Assembly: GCA_023078555.1 (NCBI GenBank)
Contig: CM041196.1
Coordinates: forward strand, 6,521,985 to 6,585,984
Length of the DNA stretch: 64,000 nt
Reading direction: 5' to 3'
Origin: Ulva prolifera
Taxonomy: Eukaryota > Chlorophyta > Ulvophyceae > Ulvales > Ulvaceae
Part shown: positions 34,968 to 45,978 of the stretch, one piece after another
How the letters are laid out: every line of letters begins with the position of its first letter
How positions within the stretch are numbered: the stretch's first letter is position 1
Program-made: the position numbers and the translations under genes
Notes under the pieces: generated by a model
Told to the model about the DNA's origin: nothing
The model's input: only the letters and a program-made list of their open reading frames with translations
Databases searched by the model: none

Positions 34968-35052
34968 AACACTGTGTGTTGCAACTGAGATTCGGTTTCA
35001 GTGTTTGTTTTCTCCCGTTCACTCTTTTGTAATAACACTGTGTGCTGCAACT
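34968..35052 (-). mobile_element. 47-nt insertion with 19-bp target duplication
   Basis: The direct repeats AACACTGTGTGTTGCAACT (34968-34986) and AACACTGTGTGCTGCAACT (35034-35052, one mismatch) flank 47 nt (34987-35033) that are, inverted, the TTACAAAAGAGTGAACGGG short element. Confidence 0.75.
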
Positions 35053-35162
35053 TCTGCTCCTGCATGCAAGGGCAGAAGTGGCGTGTGTGTGCAGAAGCCA
35101 TTTCGTCAATCAGTTTTAGTGCTGTATGCTTTTTTTAAACCCTTGACTCTTCTGTCGTCTGT

Positions 35163-35480
35163 ACCTACCCCCGCCCTTATTTTGCCCTTGGAAAGTGACA
35201 TGTCGCCCTTACTGTCGCCCTTAGATTTCGCCCTTATTTGGGGTGGCACTTTTTGAAGCCTAATTAAGGGCGGCATGATTTAACGAATGGCCATTCCCGG
35301 CAAAAGTAAGGGCGACATGTGAATCATTATTCCGGCAATACTGTAAGGGCGGTGTCCCCTTAATTGACCATTTTATTTATTAACATAATCGGGCGCCCGC
35401 CCTTCTGAGGCAGGTACGCTGAACCAGATATGCTACGGCGGATCCGCTCTACCCACAAGGGCGGGGAGCATCCGCCGTAA
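35163..35480. repeat. Cluster of CGCCCTTA motifs in both orientations
   Basis: At least four forward (35168, 35202, 35213, 35228) and five reverse (AAGGGCG) copies occur in 320 bp, including a perfect 16-bp inverted pair (ACATGTCGCCCTTACT at about 35199 and its complement at about 35306). The arrangement resembles subterminal repeats of a DNA transposon. Isolated motif pairs recur near 21259, 28206 and 39760. Confidence 0.6.
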
Positions 35481-35598
35481 AAAAAAAGTGCCCACGCACA
35501 GCTGATTCGGATTGGCTGCACGGTCTGCACCATCCGCATCAACCAGCAGTGTGGTGCACCTGCGTGTGGCATGATGCTGCAACGAGCTCGAGCGGGAT

Positions 35599-35764
35599 GC
35601 AATCGAGGCCGTTGGCTTGTGCGTGACGAGGGATGTGCTGCACCACATCCCACGACACGCACGAGCCTACGGACATGATTAATGCAATCGAATCCGCTGG
35701 CTTCTGCGTGACGAGGGATGTGCTGCAGCACATCCCTCGTCACGCACAAGCCAACGGCCATGGT
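35599..35764. repeat. Two tandem 86-bp units, each a hairpin
   Basis: The units start at about 35599 and 35685. Each folds on itself around GTGCTGCAC or CTGCAG. In addition, 35607-35642 is a perfect 36-nt reverse complement of 35724-35759. Both strands therefore read similar short frames containing CVTRDVL. Confidence 0.9.
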
Positions 35765-36168
35765 TGCTGCACGTCCATGTGACGATTGATCCGCCTCGTT
35801 GAATTGCATGCCGAAACAAGGTCAAGAGTCATCAAGGTCAAGAGTCTGTCAATAAACACAGGCTTCGCTTCTTGTTGCATCGTTAGGCTCCAGTCCGATG
35901 ACGGCGTCTTGCAACTCGCTGACGTTGTGTGTCTCAATGGCCATGTCAGCGCGTTTTGCCACCTGTACCCGTTCTATGAACCTGCAGTACGGATGTATTG
36001 TCAGACTGAAGGATAGAATGCAACGAAATCATGGCACGTGACTCAGTTGTGACAGTGGTGAACCTCGTTCCGCATTCACGACATGACAGGTTACTTGACG
36101 TGAGAATATGCGTTGATGGTGGCTCGCACCATCCTTGAATCGATCACAATGAACAGAACCAGCGCTGG

Positions 36169-37569
36169 ATGACTCTAACAGAAGACGTCTACCTGGCGGA
36201 CGTCCTCACCCTTGGAAATGGCGAGATGCTCTGCACTTCTGTTGTCACGTTTTTGATGGTGTTGGCAGTTGTGGGGGTGTGCAAGGAGCCCAGGCTGCCA
36301 GTGTGCGAAGGGGATCTCCCATTCCCATATGCACTTCCAGGTTCAGCACTCACGGCAGCAGTGCTTCCTTCAGATGTAGGGGCTAGCATCCTCAATGCTA
36401 CGCGACTAGCCAAGGTGCGCCATGCCGCCCGGGTGCGGCTTTGTCATTAGCGCACACCGTGTGACGCACCACTGAAACCTGAAGAAGCATTAGTAGCTTC
36501 AGCAGCTACAATGTGCAGGTACACAACTGCGACCCGACGTTTACGAACGGCGCAGGGGTCAACAAATGGGCTTTTCATGATAGATGCCCGATTTTGGACA
36601 GTGACATCTGGGCGTGCACTGTGCAGCCCATGAAGTGGTGGAAAAACGACCAAGACATTAACCCCAGCGCGGGAGGTGTGCATTGGATCCTCTGCACGTT
36701 TGTCAACATAAATCAGATCGACTGGCGTGTAGAGGCCCCCAATACAGACATGGCCCGCATATTCGTGTTCGACTCCCTCACATCGGCGGTGTCCGAGGAC
36801 GAGATGACATTAGTTGTACAAGCGTTCACTCAGTTCTTGTCAAAGGCTGCATGTGACCTGCACCAAACGAGCCCAGAGGTGGCTCGTAGGACCATTGCCG
36901 CCATCAAGTGGGACAGGGTGTGACTTTTGTCTCCATGACTGTATCTACCGATTCTGCAATCATGTGTTACATGATCATCCCATGTACTGGACCCAGCAAT
37001 AGTAATGGTCGCCCCACAAGGCGTCTTGCATGTAGGTTTGTGTACCACAACAACCAGCTCTGCAATCTGAGCTGATAGATGAGGGCTCTGTGACGCCCGG
37101 CCTCAACACGTGCGGCATCAACGCCCCCTACTTTTTCAAACGCTTCGTCGAAGGAGTCGTAGCAAATGTGAAGCGTCCACGCCAATCTAAGCGTCGCCCA
37201 CCTCGTGTGCCAGCCGCTGCATGTGTCACTCCTTTGACGTGGGTGCAAGGGCACATGGCGGGTCCCCTGTCCTCAGAATCCATGGAACAAGCACGCGGAT
37301 CGGGAATGAGATACCTTCTTGAAGCTATCGACAAGCACACCGACAGCGGACCGGCGGGGCCGAGCGATCGAGATGTGAGCAGGCGACTGGACCAATTGTA
37401 CCCGGAAAGCAGGTAAAACACCCCTTCTCAGTGCTTCCCAGTGTGGGGTAGACCTTCTCTTAGGGTAGGTCGCTGTCACTGAGAAGTTTAAATGAATGAC
37501 TGCCAATTCAGGTGGTACAAGAGGGGGGAGGTGGCACAACATCTGGAATGGGCACCGCAGCTGAAGTGA
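36169..37569 (+). CDS. Ulp1/C48-type cysteine protease (at least 4 exons, possibly partial)
   Basis: SUMO-protease-fold cysteine peptidase. Proposed exons: 36169-36414, 36519-36917, 37072-37412 and 37512-37569 (about 347 residues) with phases 0, 0, 2 agreeing and introns of 104, 154 and 99 nt. The catalytic triad is in the usual order: His in GGVHWILC (about 137), Asp in IFVFDSL (about 167) and Cys in LNTCGINAPYFFKRF (about 229). The start at 36169 follows CAGCGCTGG, which could be an acceptor plus a Trp codon, so upstream exons are likely. Flanks are dense in transposon-like motifs (35163-35480, 39760), so it may be cargo or part of a DNA transposon (Ulp1 domains are known in MULE- and Zisupton-type elements) rather than a host deSUMOylase; no transposase is visible. 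Confidence 0.75.
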
Positions 37570-37954
37570 GGACTAAAGCACTGGCATCGTCAGAGGTACA
37601 GGTGCATCGCAAGATCGTTGATGAGGGATTAATCGAAAGGCGTTGTACTGAGCCTGCTATCGTGGGGAGTCAATGGCCTGGTACATGCAGGGCAGCTGTA
37701 TGAGGTGCCCTTTGAATTGAATCAGAGGCGGCAATTCTGTTGAAGGGAGATCATGTTAAGTAATGTTGCATCCCTGCTAGCACAGCTGCGTATTGCTTGC
37801 GAACGATTGTGTTGCGCTGATCTCAAGGCGCCAATGTAGGGGACAATGAACCGATGTCTGTCAAGGTTATACATCCAAAGCAGTACTGAAAACTGAGACT
37901 CATGAACATGCCGTTTGTATCCTGCGATGTGCTTCTGTTCTTACACGAGCCTAT
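37570..37954. other. Intergenic; nothing recognised
   Basis: No gene or clear repeat between the Ulp1 stop and the 172-bp array. Confidence 0.4.
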
Positions 37955-38910
37955 GGACTCCAGTTAGCGGAGGCCAGTTGGCGGCTGCATGTGATCACAT
38001 CACTAACATCCACAGGAGGGCTATCTCAGCACACCGACAGGCACGGGCACTGGCATCACCAGCCCAGCCATACTCGTGGCCAGTTAGCATGACAGCCCAT
38101 TTGCAAAGAGGCTGGTAAATCGTGTGAAGCATATCTGCTGGCCAGAATACCAGCGGCTGCATGTGATCATGTCACTGACATCCACAGGAGGGCTATCTCA
38201 GCACACCGACAGGCACGAGCACTGGCATCACCAGCTCAGCCATACTCGTGGCCAGTTAGCATGACAGCCCATTTGCAAAGAGGCTGGTGAATAGTTTGAT
38301 GTATCTCTGCTGGCCATAATACCAGTGGCTGCATGTGATCACATCACTGCCATCCACAGGAGGGCTATCTCAGCACACCGTCAGGCACGAGCACTGGCAT
38401 CACCAGCCCAGCTGAATTAGTGGCCAGTTAGAGTGACAACCCCTTTGCAAAGACACTGGTGAATAGTTTGATGTATCTCTGCTGGCCAGAATACCAGTGG
38501 CTGCATGTGATCACATCACTGACATCCACAGGAGGGCTATATAAGCACACCGTCAGGCACGAGCACTGGCATCACCAGCCCAGCTGAATTCGTGGCCAGT
38601 TAGAGTGACAACCCCTTTGCAAAGACACTGGTGAATAGTTTGATGTATCTCTGCTGGCCAGAATACCAATGGCTGCATGTGATCACATCACTGCCATCCA
38701 CAGGAGGGCTATCTCAGCACACCGTCAGGCACGAGCACTTGCATCACCAGCCCAGCTGTACTCGTGGCCAGTTAGCGTGACAACCCCTTTGCAAAGAGGC
38801 TGGTAAATCGTGTGAAGCATCTCTGCTGGCCAGAATACCAGCGGCTGCATGTGATCACATCACTGACATCCACAGGAGGACTATCTCAGCACACCGACAA
38901 GCACTTGCAT
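37955..38910. repeat. 172-bp tandem array, about 5.5 copies
   Basis: TGGCCAGTTAG recurs at 38077, 38249, 38421, 38593 and 38765, exactly 172 bp apart. Each unit includes GGCTGCATGTGATCACATCA and CCACAGGAGGGCTAT. The last unit runs into the ORF at 38855-39355. Confidence 0.95.
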
Positions 38911-39355
38911 CATCTGCACAGCCGTCCTCGTGTCCATCCGGTGTTTCCATAACCACATGGCCAGGGGGACTGATCTCCAAAGCGCCCGCAGTGGCACTCT
39001 CATTTAGTACGAAGAGCACAGGCATCACTTGCCGCAAGCAGTGTCGTAAGATTTCTGCAACTGTCCGTAGCCGTAGACGCTCGCGCCTGTGGTTCATACA
39101 GTTTCCAAAATCTCCATTGCAGATTGGTGAAGCATGATGTGCCCGAGCTTCCAAATGGCTATGCCGCAGCGATGGTTTGCCCTGCTCGTCCCTGAACACC
39201 GTTCCAGCCGTATATTCCCGATTATCACATACATATAATTTGCGCTGTAGAATCAGATCGTGGCGCGATCTGTGCGTGTGGGGCCTGTTCATAGACCAGA
39301 TGCTCCAGTAGCCCGCTTCGCGATGGCGCATGATGAGCTCCGCTAGAGACAACAC
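38855..39355 (-). CDS. Unknown 166-codon ORF, repeated gene family
   Basis: An open frame whose 3' end overlaps the last 172-bp unit. Its middle part (GYWSIWSMN to RTVAEILRH) has a degenerate counterpart at 27360-27848 in the same order. There is no recognisable domain. The likely origin is a repeated, possibly transposon-encoded, protein; the last ~45 codons may be fortuitous because they run into satellite sequence. Confidence 0.3.
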   Translation of the reverse strand: MLSLAELIMRHREAGYWSIWSMNRPHTHRSRHDLILQRKLYVCDNREYTAGTVFRDEQGKPSLRHSHLEARAHHASPICNGDFGNCMNHRRERLRLRTVAEILRHCLRQVMPVLFVLNESATAGALEISPPGHVVMETPDGHEDGCADDASACRCAEIVLLWMSVM

Positions 39356-40157
39356 GTCATAAAACTTTGAGCAAATTGGTAAACATGTTCATAGTAGGTT
39401 TAATTTTGTATCACTGTCGGATTAGCTTCTAGCGGTGACACGCAGCCGTCCTAAGCTCTGCCCAAGCGTGTCCTCAGGCTGATTGACCTCCAGAAAGGCC
39501 GCGAGTCTCCAGAGCCCAAGTTAAGCCTGAATGTAACCAAAGACTGTTCCCGTGAAAGGATATACACGCTTTGATCGCGCTGTTCGTGAGCATCGTAACA
39601 GCGCTGGCCGACCGAGTCATCCTCGAAGACAGGCACAGTGCAACTGCGTCCGTAGACCACAACGGACCGGATAAAGCATATCATGCGTCAATATCATAAT
39701 GAACAGGGTCATTTCGGTTGAAATCACATCAAAAGGCGACTGTTTCTGCTCCGACCTATCCGCCCTTGTCAGGCCCGCCCTTGTAACATGAGCCAGGACG
39801 TGTACAGACGGTCAACAGCCCTACATGTGCGCAGCTGACCCCCCTCCCACGTCCCCAACATATGTGCACAATTTGATTACAGGAGCGGCGAAGCGTGTGC
39901 GCACTGTCGGCGTCGAGAACGTGCACCGTGTGCGCCATGACGCCCTCTATGTGTGCGTATCTTGTTGCCTCTAAATCAGGCGAGCACGAGAAGGAGCGGT
40001 ACCTATTTGGCGAACGACAGATCTGTTATATAGACGCAGTGTCTGAGACGCTTGCCTTCGCTCTGTGGTATGTCCCAGGTCTGTTTACAGCGGTTCTGCG
40101 GAGAGCGCTTCCTGACTGTGGATCTGTTATAAACCATTGTGGGGAGGCTAGGGTCCC
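39356..40157. other. Intergenic; CGCCCTTG motifs, no gene seen
   Basis: Two CGCCCTTG motifs occur at about 39760-39785. No supported ORF. The region just before 40158 may be the 5' part of the retroelement that follows. Confidence 0.35.
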
Positions 40158-41601
40158 ATGGGCAAGCCGAAGCGGAAGGAGCCGTCAAAGGCAAAGCTGA
40201 GCGACCTGAACCGCCAGCACGCTTCGCAGTCGCCCGTGCGACCTAGCCTATTGATTACAGACCAACGTAGCATCCTAGATACTAATGAAGTTGTTAACTG
40301 CAACAATGGACAGCTCGCAGTCGTGCAGCGCGAGTCACCGCGCGGGTCTCCACAGCCCAAGCGCCGGCGCGCAGCACCTGCCAGCGGGACAGCTACCGAG
40401 GCTCATCTCTCTGCAGATACAAGCAAACAGGTAAAATCGGCGCTGAATGTGGTGCCTGGTGAGACTCAGCTCGCCACGGCTGCCCCTCAGCAGCCGCCAG
40501 CCACCAGTAACGACCAGCACGACAGGGCTCACGGCAGTGCACAGTGCCACCATCCACCCCCGCCCGCCTCCGCCGACACCCCTTCCCCGCCCCTTCCCCC
40601 GCCTCCTGGCCTCGCAGGCGCAGCAGCCAAGCAGTCTGCTACCCGCCGGCCGCATCGCCAAGCCGCAGCAGCCGCCGGCGCACCCCCCCCTGCGCAGGCC
40701 AGTGGGGGCACGGGCGGCAACGCCAAGCAGCAACGTGCCCGGCGGGGAGGTAAGAAGAAAGGCAAGGGACGGGGAGCAGGTAGCCAGTCGCAGCGGGCGG
40801 GCCCCCGCAGACAGGCCGGGCTCCGTGCGGCTGCATCTGCCCCGCCACTGCAGCGGGCCAACGCGGCCCCACGGCTGCGCCTGCCGCAGCATGTCCCCCC
40901 AGCCGCCCGGCTGGGGTGGGCCGAGTCGTGCACCAGGGTGTGGGAGCTGGTGGCCGACGCGTGCACGCATGCGCGCGGCGACAGCGCGCGAGAGGAGGTT
41001 GTTGCCGCTTTCGAGGAGCTCATGCGCCTGCCCATGCGCCTGCTAGCGTACAGCAGGGGGCGGCGCTCTGGGAAAGCGGCGGCAGGGCGGTGCCGCGACT
41101 ACGCCCTCGGGCTGCCCGTGGAGATGTGGGAGGAAACGCCGCCCGGCCGCTGGCCCGGGAGGCGCAAAGCTCCCATGTCTGCAGATCAGCTGCGGGCGCA
41201 ACACATCGACAGATGCTTTCGCATCAAGCGCTCCATTCACAAAGCTGGCCGCGGATTGCAGGATGGCAAGCCCGCAGATGCACGGTCCCCGGAGGTCCAA
41301 GCCGGTCTGCGCGCATTGTTCCCGCCAGCAGATCCGCCGGTCCCTCTGGAGCCGAACCCGGATGTCCCCGCTCTGTGCCTGACACGGGAGGCGCTGGTGG
41401 CGGCGGTGGCCGCCGTGAGCGCACACCATCGGGGGTCGTCGGCCGGCCCGTCCGGCTGGACGTTCGAGATGATCTGCGCAGCATGCCAATCCTCGGACGC
41501 AGCCACCGACGCGCTGCTGGCGGTCGTCAACCACATGCTGTCCGGCATGCTGCCACGGGAGACGTTCCTGCTGGACGGGCTCCTCATCGGCCTGGAGAAC
41601 A
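40158..41601 (+). pseudogene. Non-LTR retroelement ORF, N-terminal part, truncated
   Basis: From an ATG in good context (CCCATGGGC), about 481 codons read a Pro/Ala-rich, basic N-terminus (KKKGKGRGAG near residue 215), then the conserved upstream region of an algal-type reverse transcriptase: HRGSSAGPSGWTFEMI, a helical stretch, and LLDGLLIGLEN. The catalytic palm with its DD box never appears, because similarity ends where a short insertion lies (41602-41650). Codon use and GC content are higher than in the flanks. It is a dead fragment; family assignment (LINE-like) rests on the SAGPSGW block and is inference. Confidence 0.6.
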
Positions 41602-41659
41602 CTTCGGTTTCAGTGTTTGTTTTCTCCCGTTCACTCTTTTGTAACGATTGTGGGGAACA
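41593..41659 (-). mobile_element. Short element inserted at the end of the RT-like ORF
   Basis: 41603-41644 is the TTACAAAAGAGTGAACGGG element, inverted. The flanks TGGAGAACA and TGGGGAACA (one mismatch) could be a 9-bp target duplication around 49 nt. Confidence 0.6.
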
Positions 41660-42364
41660 TCATAGGCACGACCCGTATCCCATTGATACATTCGGATGCC
41701 ATGGACGTTTCGGCACCCGACCGCAACGTTCCCGGGGAAGGGTATGCGCCTGAGTCTGCTCATGGTAATGGTCCGTGCGTCCGACAAATGTCAAATTTAC
41801 AAGGTCTTACAAATTGATCTACTTGACATCGATACATATCCAGGCGCTTGCGGTCGACGTATTCGCAAAGCCGACGGGCCATTTGCAACCGCGGTCGGCA
41901 TCACTCCGGCATCTCAGCGATGTATAAGTAGCCAAACTGGCGTAGTAAGCTTTCGGGTGTGCAATCTGTCACGGGAAGCTGTGCGTGTACGTCAAGCCCC
42001 AAGGCATTGTGAAAGTGCACTGGCGATCGAACTGTGCCTGCGGCCGCGGGCCATATGCATACATTACAGCACACTGAACGAGCATACATAACGCAGCAAA
42101 AGAATCTGTTCCGGGCCAGACGATCCGGTGTCTTCCCTGCTGGCTTGAACAAACGGGCCGCTGCAAAACACTATGTCAAGAGATACAAGCTCACGTGAGT
42201 GCTCACATTGCCTTGCAAGGCATGGAGATGATGTGAGATGAGATGATGGCGAGATGTGTAGAGCAGCCACACCCCGTGCTGGGGCCTTCATCCCACGCTT
42301 CCTGTTGCGACCGTGTATACAGTCCGATGTGTTCAATGCTTAAGGCTGCAGCAACTGCAGCCAT

Positions 42365-42444
42365 GTAAAGTAAAGTAAATCTAAATTTACTGAGCCGTAT
42401 CCTATTGGACATTGACAACTCCGAGTTAACGGGACCACATATGC
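42365..42444 (+). repeat. (TAAAG)n-led dispersed repeat, copy 2
   Basis: Matches 21041-21131 from GTAAAGTAAAGTAAATCT to GGGACCACATATGCC with few differences. The 3' part (ACTCCGAGTTAACGGGACC) resembles pogo-like DNA transposon ends. Confidence 0.85.
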
Positions 42445-42725
42445 CATGTTGCCAGGCTGACTGGCAAATGTATGACAGACTCTCAGATCGGATCGTGTGC
42501 ATGTGTGTTGACTTGATCTTAAGCAGTTTTTGTCTTCTTGCAAATGGTTTTTTGTTTCTGTGCTGCATCATCTGTATTATATTAACATGTACATGTACAC
42601 TGCGCCGAAAACTATGTAAAAGTATGTGTCATCAGTTCAAGCCTTCATGGACAACTGTGAGCAAGCTTCGATCCATGACTCGAGTGAATGATCATGTCGG
42701 ACATGCACCACCATGCGGGGTGCAT

Positions 42726-42755
42726 GGGGGGGGGGGGGGGGGGGGGGGGGGGGGG
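42726..42755. repeat. G30 tract
   Basis: Thirty consecutive G with no nearby gene. Confidence 0.9.
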
Positions 42756-43324
42756 CGTTGTGGATCTGGCGTGTGCAGCTGCAGTATTGTTATCGCATGC
42801 GTGTGTCGGGATCGATGCCGCGGTCACGTTGAACCGGGTTGCTGATTGTGCTCTTGAGTCAAGAGTCTTGACAAGCTCAGCCTGCTTTTGCAGTGGTGCC
42901 TGCCCTCCATCTTTCTCCTTGTAGCACCAGCATGCGTCCTGCGGCCTGCCCTGAGAGCTGCGGCCAATCGCAGCAATAACCAAAAACTTTTTCAAATGGT
43001 GCACAGCGGGAATGCACGGGAGCCAGCCCGCCATTTGGCCACATATGGCATGCAGCGTACATACATATTCAATAAGATATGGAAGACATATTCAATAAAT
43101 AAGTTATTTGTGGATGTTTGTACCTCCGCACTGAGATACGCCTAACAAGTATTGTGGCATGCAGTGCGCACATGCGTACACACCATCAAGTAAGGACCCG
43201 CGGCAGTGTCTAAGCTTGAGCCCATCGGAGCGCCGCAGCGGCTCGAGCTCCACCCCCCATCAGGCCTCACCGCCACTGCACCCAAGCCACGTGCGGCGTT
43301 ACCAACGTTCAACAAGTTGACGCC

Positions 43325-44323
43325 ATGCACTACAGCCTCCGCCCGCGCGCTGGCAGGAGGCGCCCCGCGCCGCCCCCCAATTCCCCGCGAACCCTGAGCG
43401 ACATCTTTGCCGAAGCACTCATAGCCTTGCCCTGCGTGTTTCTGCTGCGCATGTTTTCCGGCGTGGTCGTCTGGGCCCTCATGTCGAGACTCGGCCTCGC
43501 GGCGACGCCGCTCGCGGTGCTGTTCAAAGCCGCGCGCCCGGCGTGTGGACTCGCCCGGCCGCCGGTGACCCTCGCGTCCCTAGCCACATGCTGGGCGCCC
43601 CATGTGCTGCCCCTAGCAGCACGGGGCGCCCTCACCAGCGTGCTTCTGTGCATGTGGCGAGACAGTGCAGCCGCGGCGACCTCCGAGCTGTTTCTGAGCT
43701 GGCCGGCGGCAGTGCACTGGGGCATCGTGCTGCGCCGGCGGCGCCCCCACGGTGCGACGCTGACGCAGGGCCTCTTCCGCCACGCCCGCATGTATGCCAT
43801 GTACCTGGCAGTCATGGCAGCGTACTACATGCTTGAGATTGTGGCGGTTGCTGTCTGGCGCGGCCCGGAGGCGCTCGCTCGTCAGGCGCACGCGTACGGG
43901 TGGCACTCGACGTCGACAGGATGGCACGTGACGGGGCTGCAGTCTCAAGGGGACGCCATGCTTCTTCAGCAGGGTATGGCGCGGATCATGTGGGAATTGG
44001 AGTCGCTGATGCCGGTGTTTGAGCGGATGTTCAAAATGATTTTAACTCAGATGCATGAGGAGGCCGGCGCAAGAGGAGTGTTCAGGGCGGATCCAATGCA
44101 AAGTTCGCAGTTAGCTATGCCAGACTTTGCCTTCGATGTTCACGTTGAGTCGCGAGATACTTACCTCAGTGCGCTACCAGGGCCGCGCCGGGGCCACCGC
44201 CTGTTGGACTGGCGGCTGTACATGCCGATCGTGATCCTGGGGGGCCTCCTCGGGTTGCTGTATGCATGGCCGAGCATCGCCGCAACCTGGCTCAGGTTGA
44301 AGAAGTGGCGAACGAGGGCCTGA
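43325..44323 (+). CDS. Unknown multi-pass membrane protein, single exon
   Basis: A 332-codon ORF with an ATG in good context (GCCATGC) and a stop at 44321-44323. The N-terminus is basic and Pro-rich. Hydrophobic segments lie at about residues 31-54, 60-110 (weaker), 157-178 and 299-322. The long central part (about 190-280) is soluble, and the C-terminus is a short basic tail (LKKWRTRA). GC content and codon bias match the conserved genes here, which supports coding. No family recognised; residues 150-178 weakly resemble the hydrophobic ORF at 603-1130. The transposon boundary at 44373 begins 50 nt after the stop. Confidence 0.6.
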   Translation: MHYSLRPRAGRRRPAPPPNSPRTLSDIFAEALIALPCVFLLRMFSGVVVWALMSRLGLAATPLAVLFKAARPACGLARPPVTLASLATCWAPHVLPLAARGALTSVLLCMWRDSAAAATSELFLSWPAAVHWGIVLRRRRPHGATLTQGLFRHARMYAMYLAVMAAYYMLEIVAVAVWRGPEALARQAHAYGWHSTSTGWHVTGLQSQGDAMLLQQGMARIMWELESLMPVFERMFKMILTQMHEEAGARGVFRADPMQSSQLAMPDFAFDVHVESRDTYLSALPGPRRGHRLLDWRLYMPIVILGGLLGLLYAWPSIAATWLRLKKWRTRA

Positions 44324-44902
44324 GGGCAAGGTCACACGCCATCATGCTGAGTAGAGCAGGAGCACATTTAGAGTACCGTATCACCGCTAATTATTGAGAC
44401 CTCGAATTATTGGACCGTCTTGTCGGTCACCGCTAAGTAATTGGACCACTGCGGCCGGTCACCGCTAAATATTGGACCAGCTGTCCACGGGCACTCTAAT
44501 TATTGGACCAGTCCAAAAGGTCAAATTAATTAGGATGCTTTGACAGGGCACTACAACCAGAAAATGTGCATCTGGCATGTACCCTATCAGCAGTGAGGTA
44601 TAAGCCGTAGTAGTTTTGCCATTCCCAGCGATGCCAGCACTCATCTCGCTGGACTAAGTATTTTTGCCATTCCCAGCGATGCCAGCACTAATCATTCGCA
44701 CAGCCTCTGCCCGCCCACATGGGCAGTGGAGCAGCTGGAGCCAAGCTTGCCATCACGATGCCCGGGTCTGCATCATGTGCTGGGATCCTGGCACCAAAGC
44801 CTGCAGCAAAGCTATCTTGTATTCTTTCAGTATGTTAAAATTCTCAGCAGCTCTGAAGCACATCAGCATAAAAAAGAATGGTCGACACACAGACAGACAG
44901 TG

Positions 44903-45188
<286 letters not shown>

Positions 45189-45978
45189 ACATGGCAGCTA
45201 GCCGCAGATTAGCACACCTGCCTGTCTTGCCAGAGGATGCAGCTCCATCTGAGTTTTTTCTGATTTGCACGGGCTAGCTGTCCATGATGTAGACTCTACA
45301 TTGTAGAATGCTATCAGTTTCTCGTTGAGGCTGAGTTTTTCGACCAATGTACGAGGTTTTCGAGATCTGCATGTCATGGTGTCATGACATTTAAGTACAG
45401 CAGGATAACATGACTGGGCTAGCTGGTGATCGCATGTGGCATCAAAGTGACTATTTGCAGCGCTGCACAACTGTTGCGATCAACATTGATAAGGCAGGCC
45501 GCGACACACCTCAGCTTCGCTTACAGCGCCGGAACTCATCACTCAGAAAAAATTTGGACGTTCCCAAATGGCTTCGCTGGTGACTTCGATGGCTCAGGCT
45601 TGTCCGCGAGCGCTGCTCGATAACGCTGCAGATTCGTGTCGACGTTGCAGATCCTAGCATTTATGCGCATGATTGGACAGTCAATTAAAATTTAGCGATG
45701 CGTTCGTTTCCCTTTAGTTCGCTAGGTGGGCCGCGACTTCTGCCTCATGGCTTGTTAGCTTCATGTACTGTTGCGGCCGCTCCACTGCCTCCGCATCAAG
45801 AAGTGCTAAGGGCAGCGACACATTCTTCACTTTCCATACTTCCTTCGTCAATCAGCATTGCAGCGAGCCTGCTGCTGTGGCTGAGCTATTGCCGCAGTTC
45901 TGTCACAAAACGGCCGGAACTTCGTACGACAGGAACTGCCTTCGACACAGTCATACTAATAGTCGCATTATAAAGTTG

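Larger units (their letters stand above)
32862..35162. other. Intergenic; dispersed repeats, no gene seen
   Basis: It contains the 85-bp repeat (33222-33305), a ~435-bp repeat (33951-34386) and a short insertion with target duplication (34968-35052). Remaining ORFs overlap on several frames and show no recognisable domain. Confidence 0.5.
41660..43324. other. Intergenic; repeat copy and G tract, no gene
   Basis: It contains the second (TAAAG)n-led repeat (42365-42444) and a G30 tract (42726-42755). ORFs are not supported. Confidence 0.45.

Noticed and set aside
35433..35809. Minus-strand ORF with repeated CVTRDVL peptides
   Set aside because: The peptides arise on both strands because the units are palindromic; no evidence of selection on either frame.
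40335..41050. Overlapping GC-rich ORFs on the minus strand of the RT-like gene
   Set aside because: No domain; explained by the high GC content of the plus-strand ORF.
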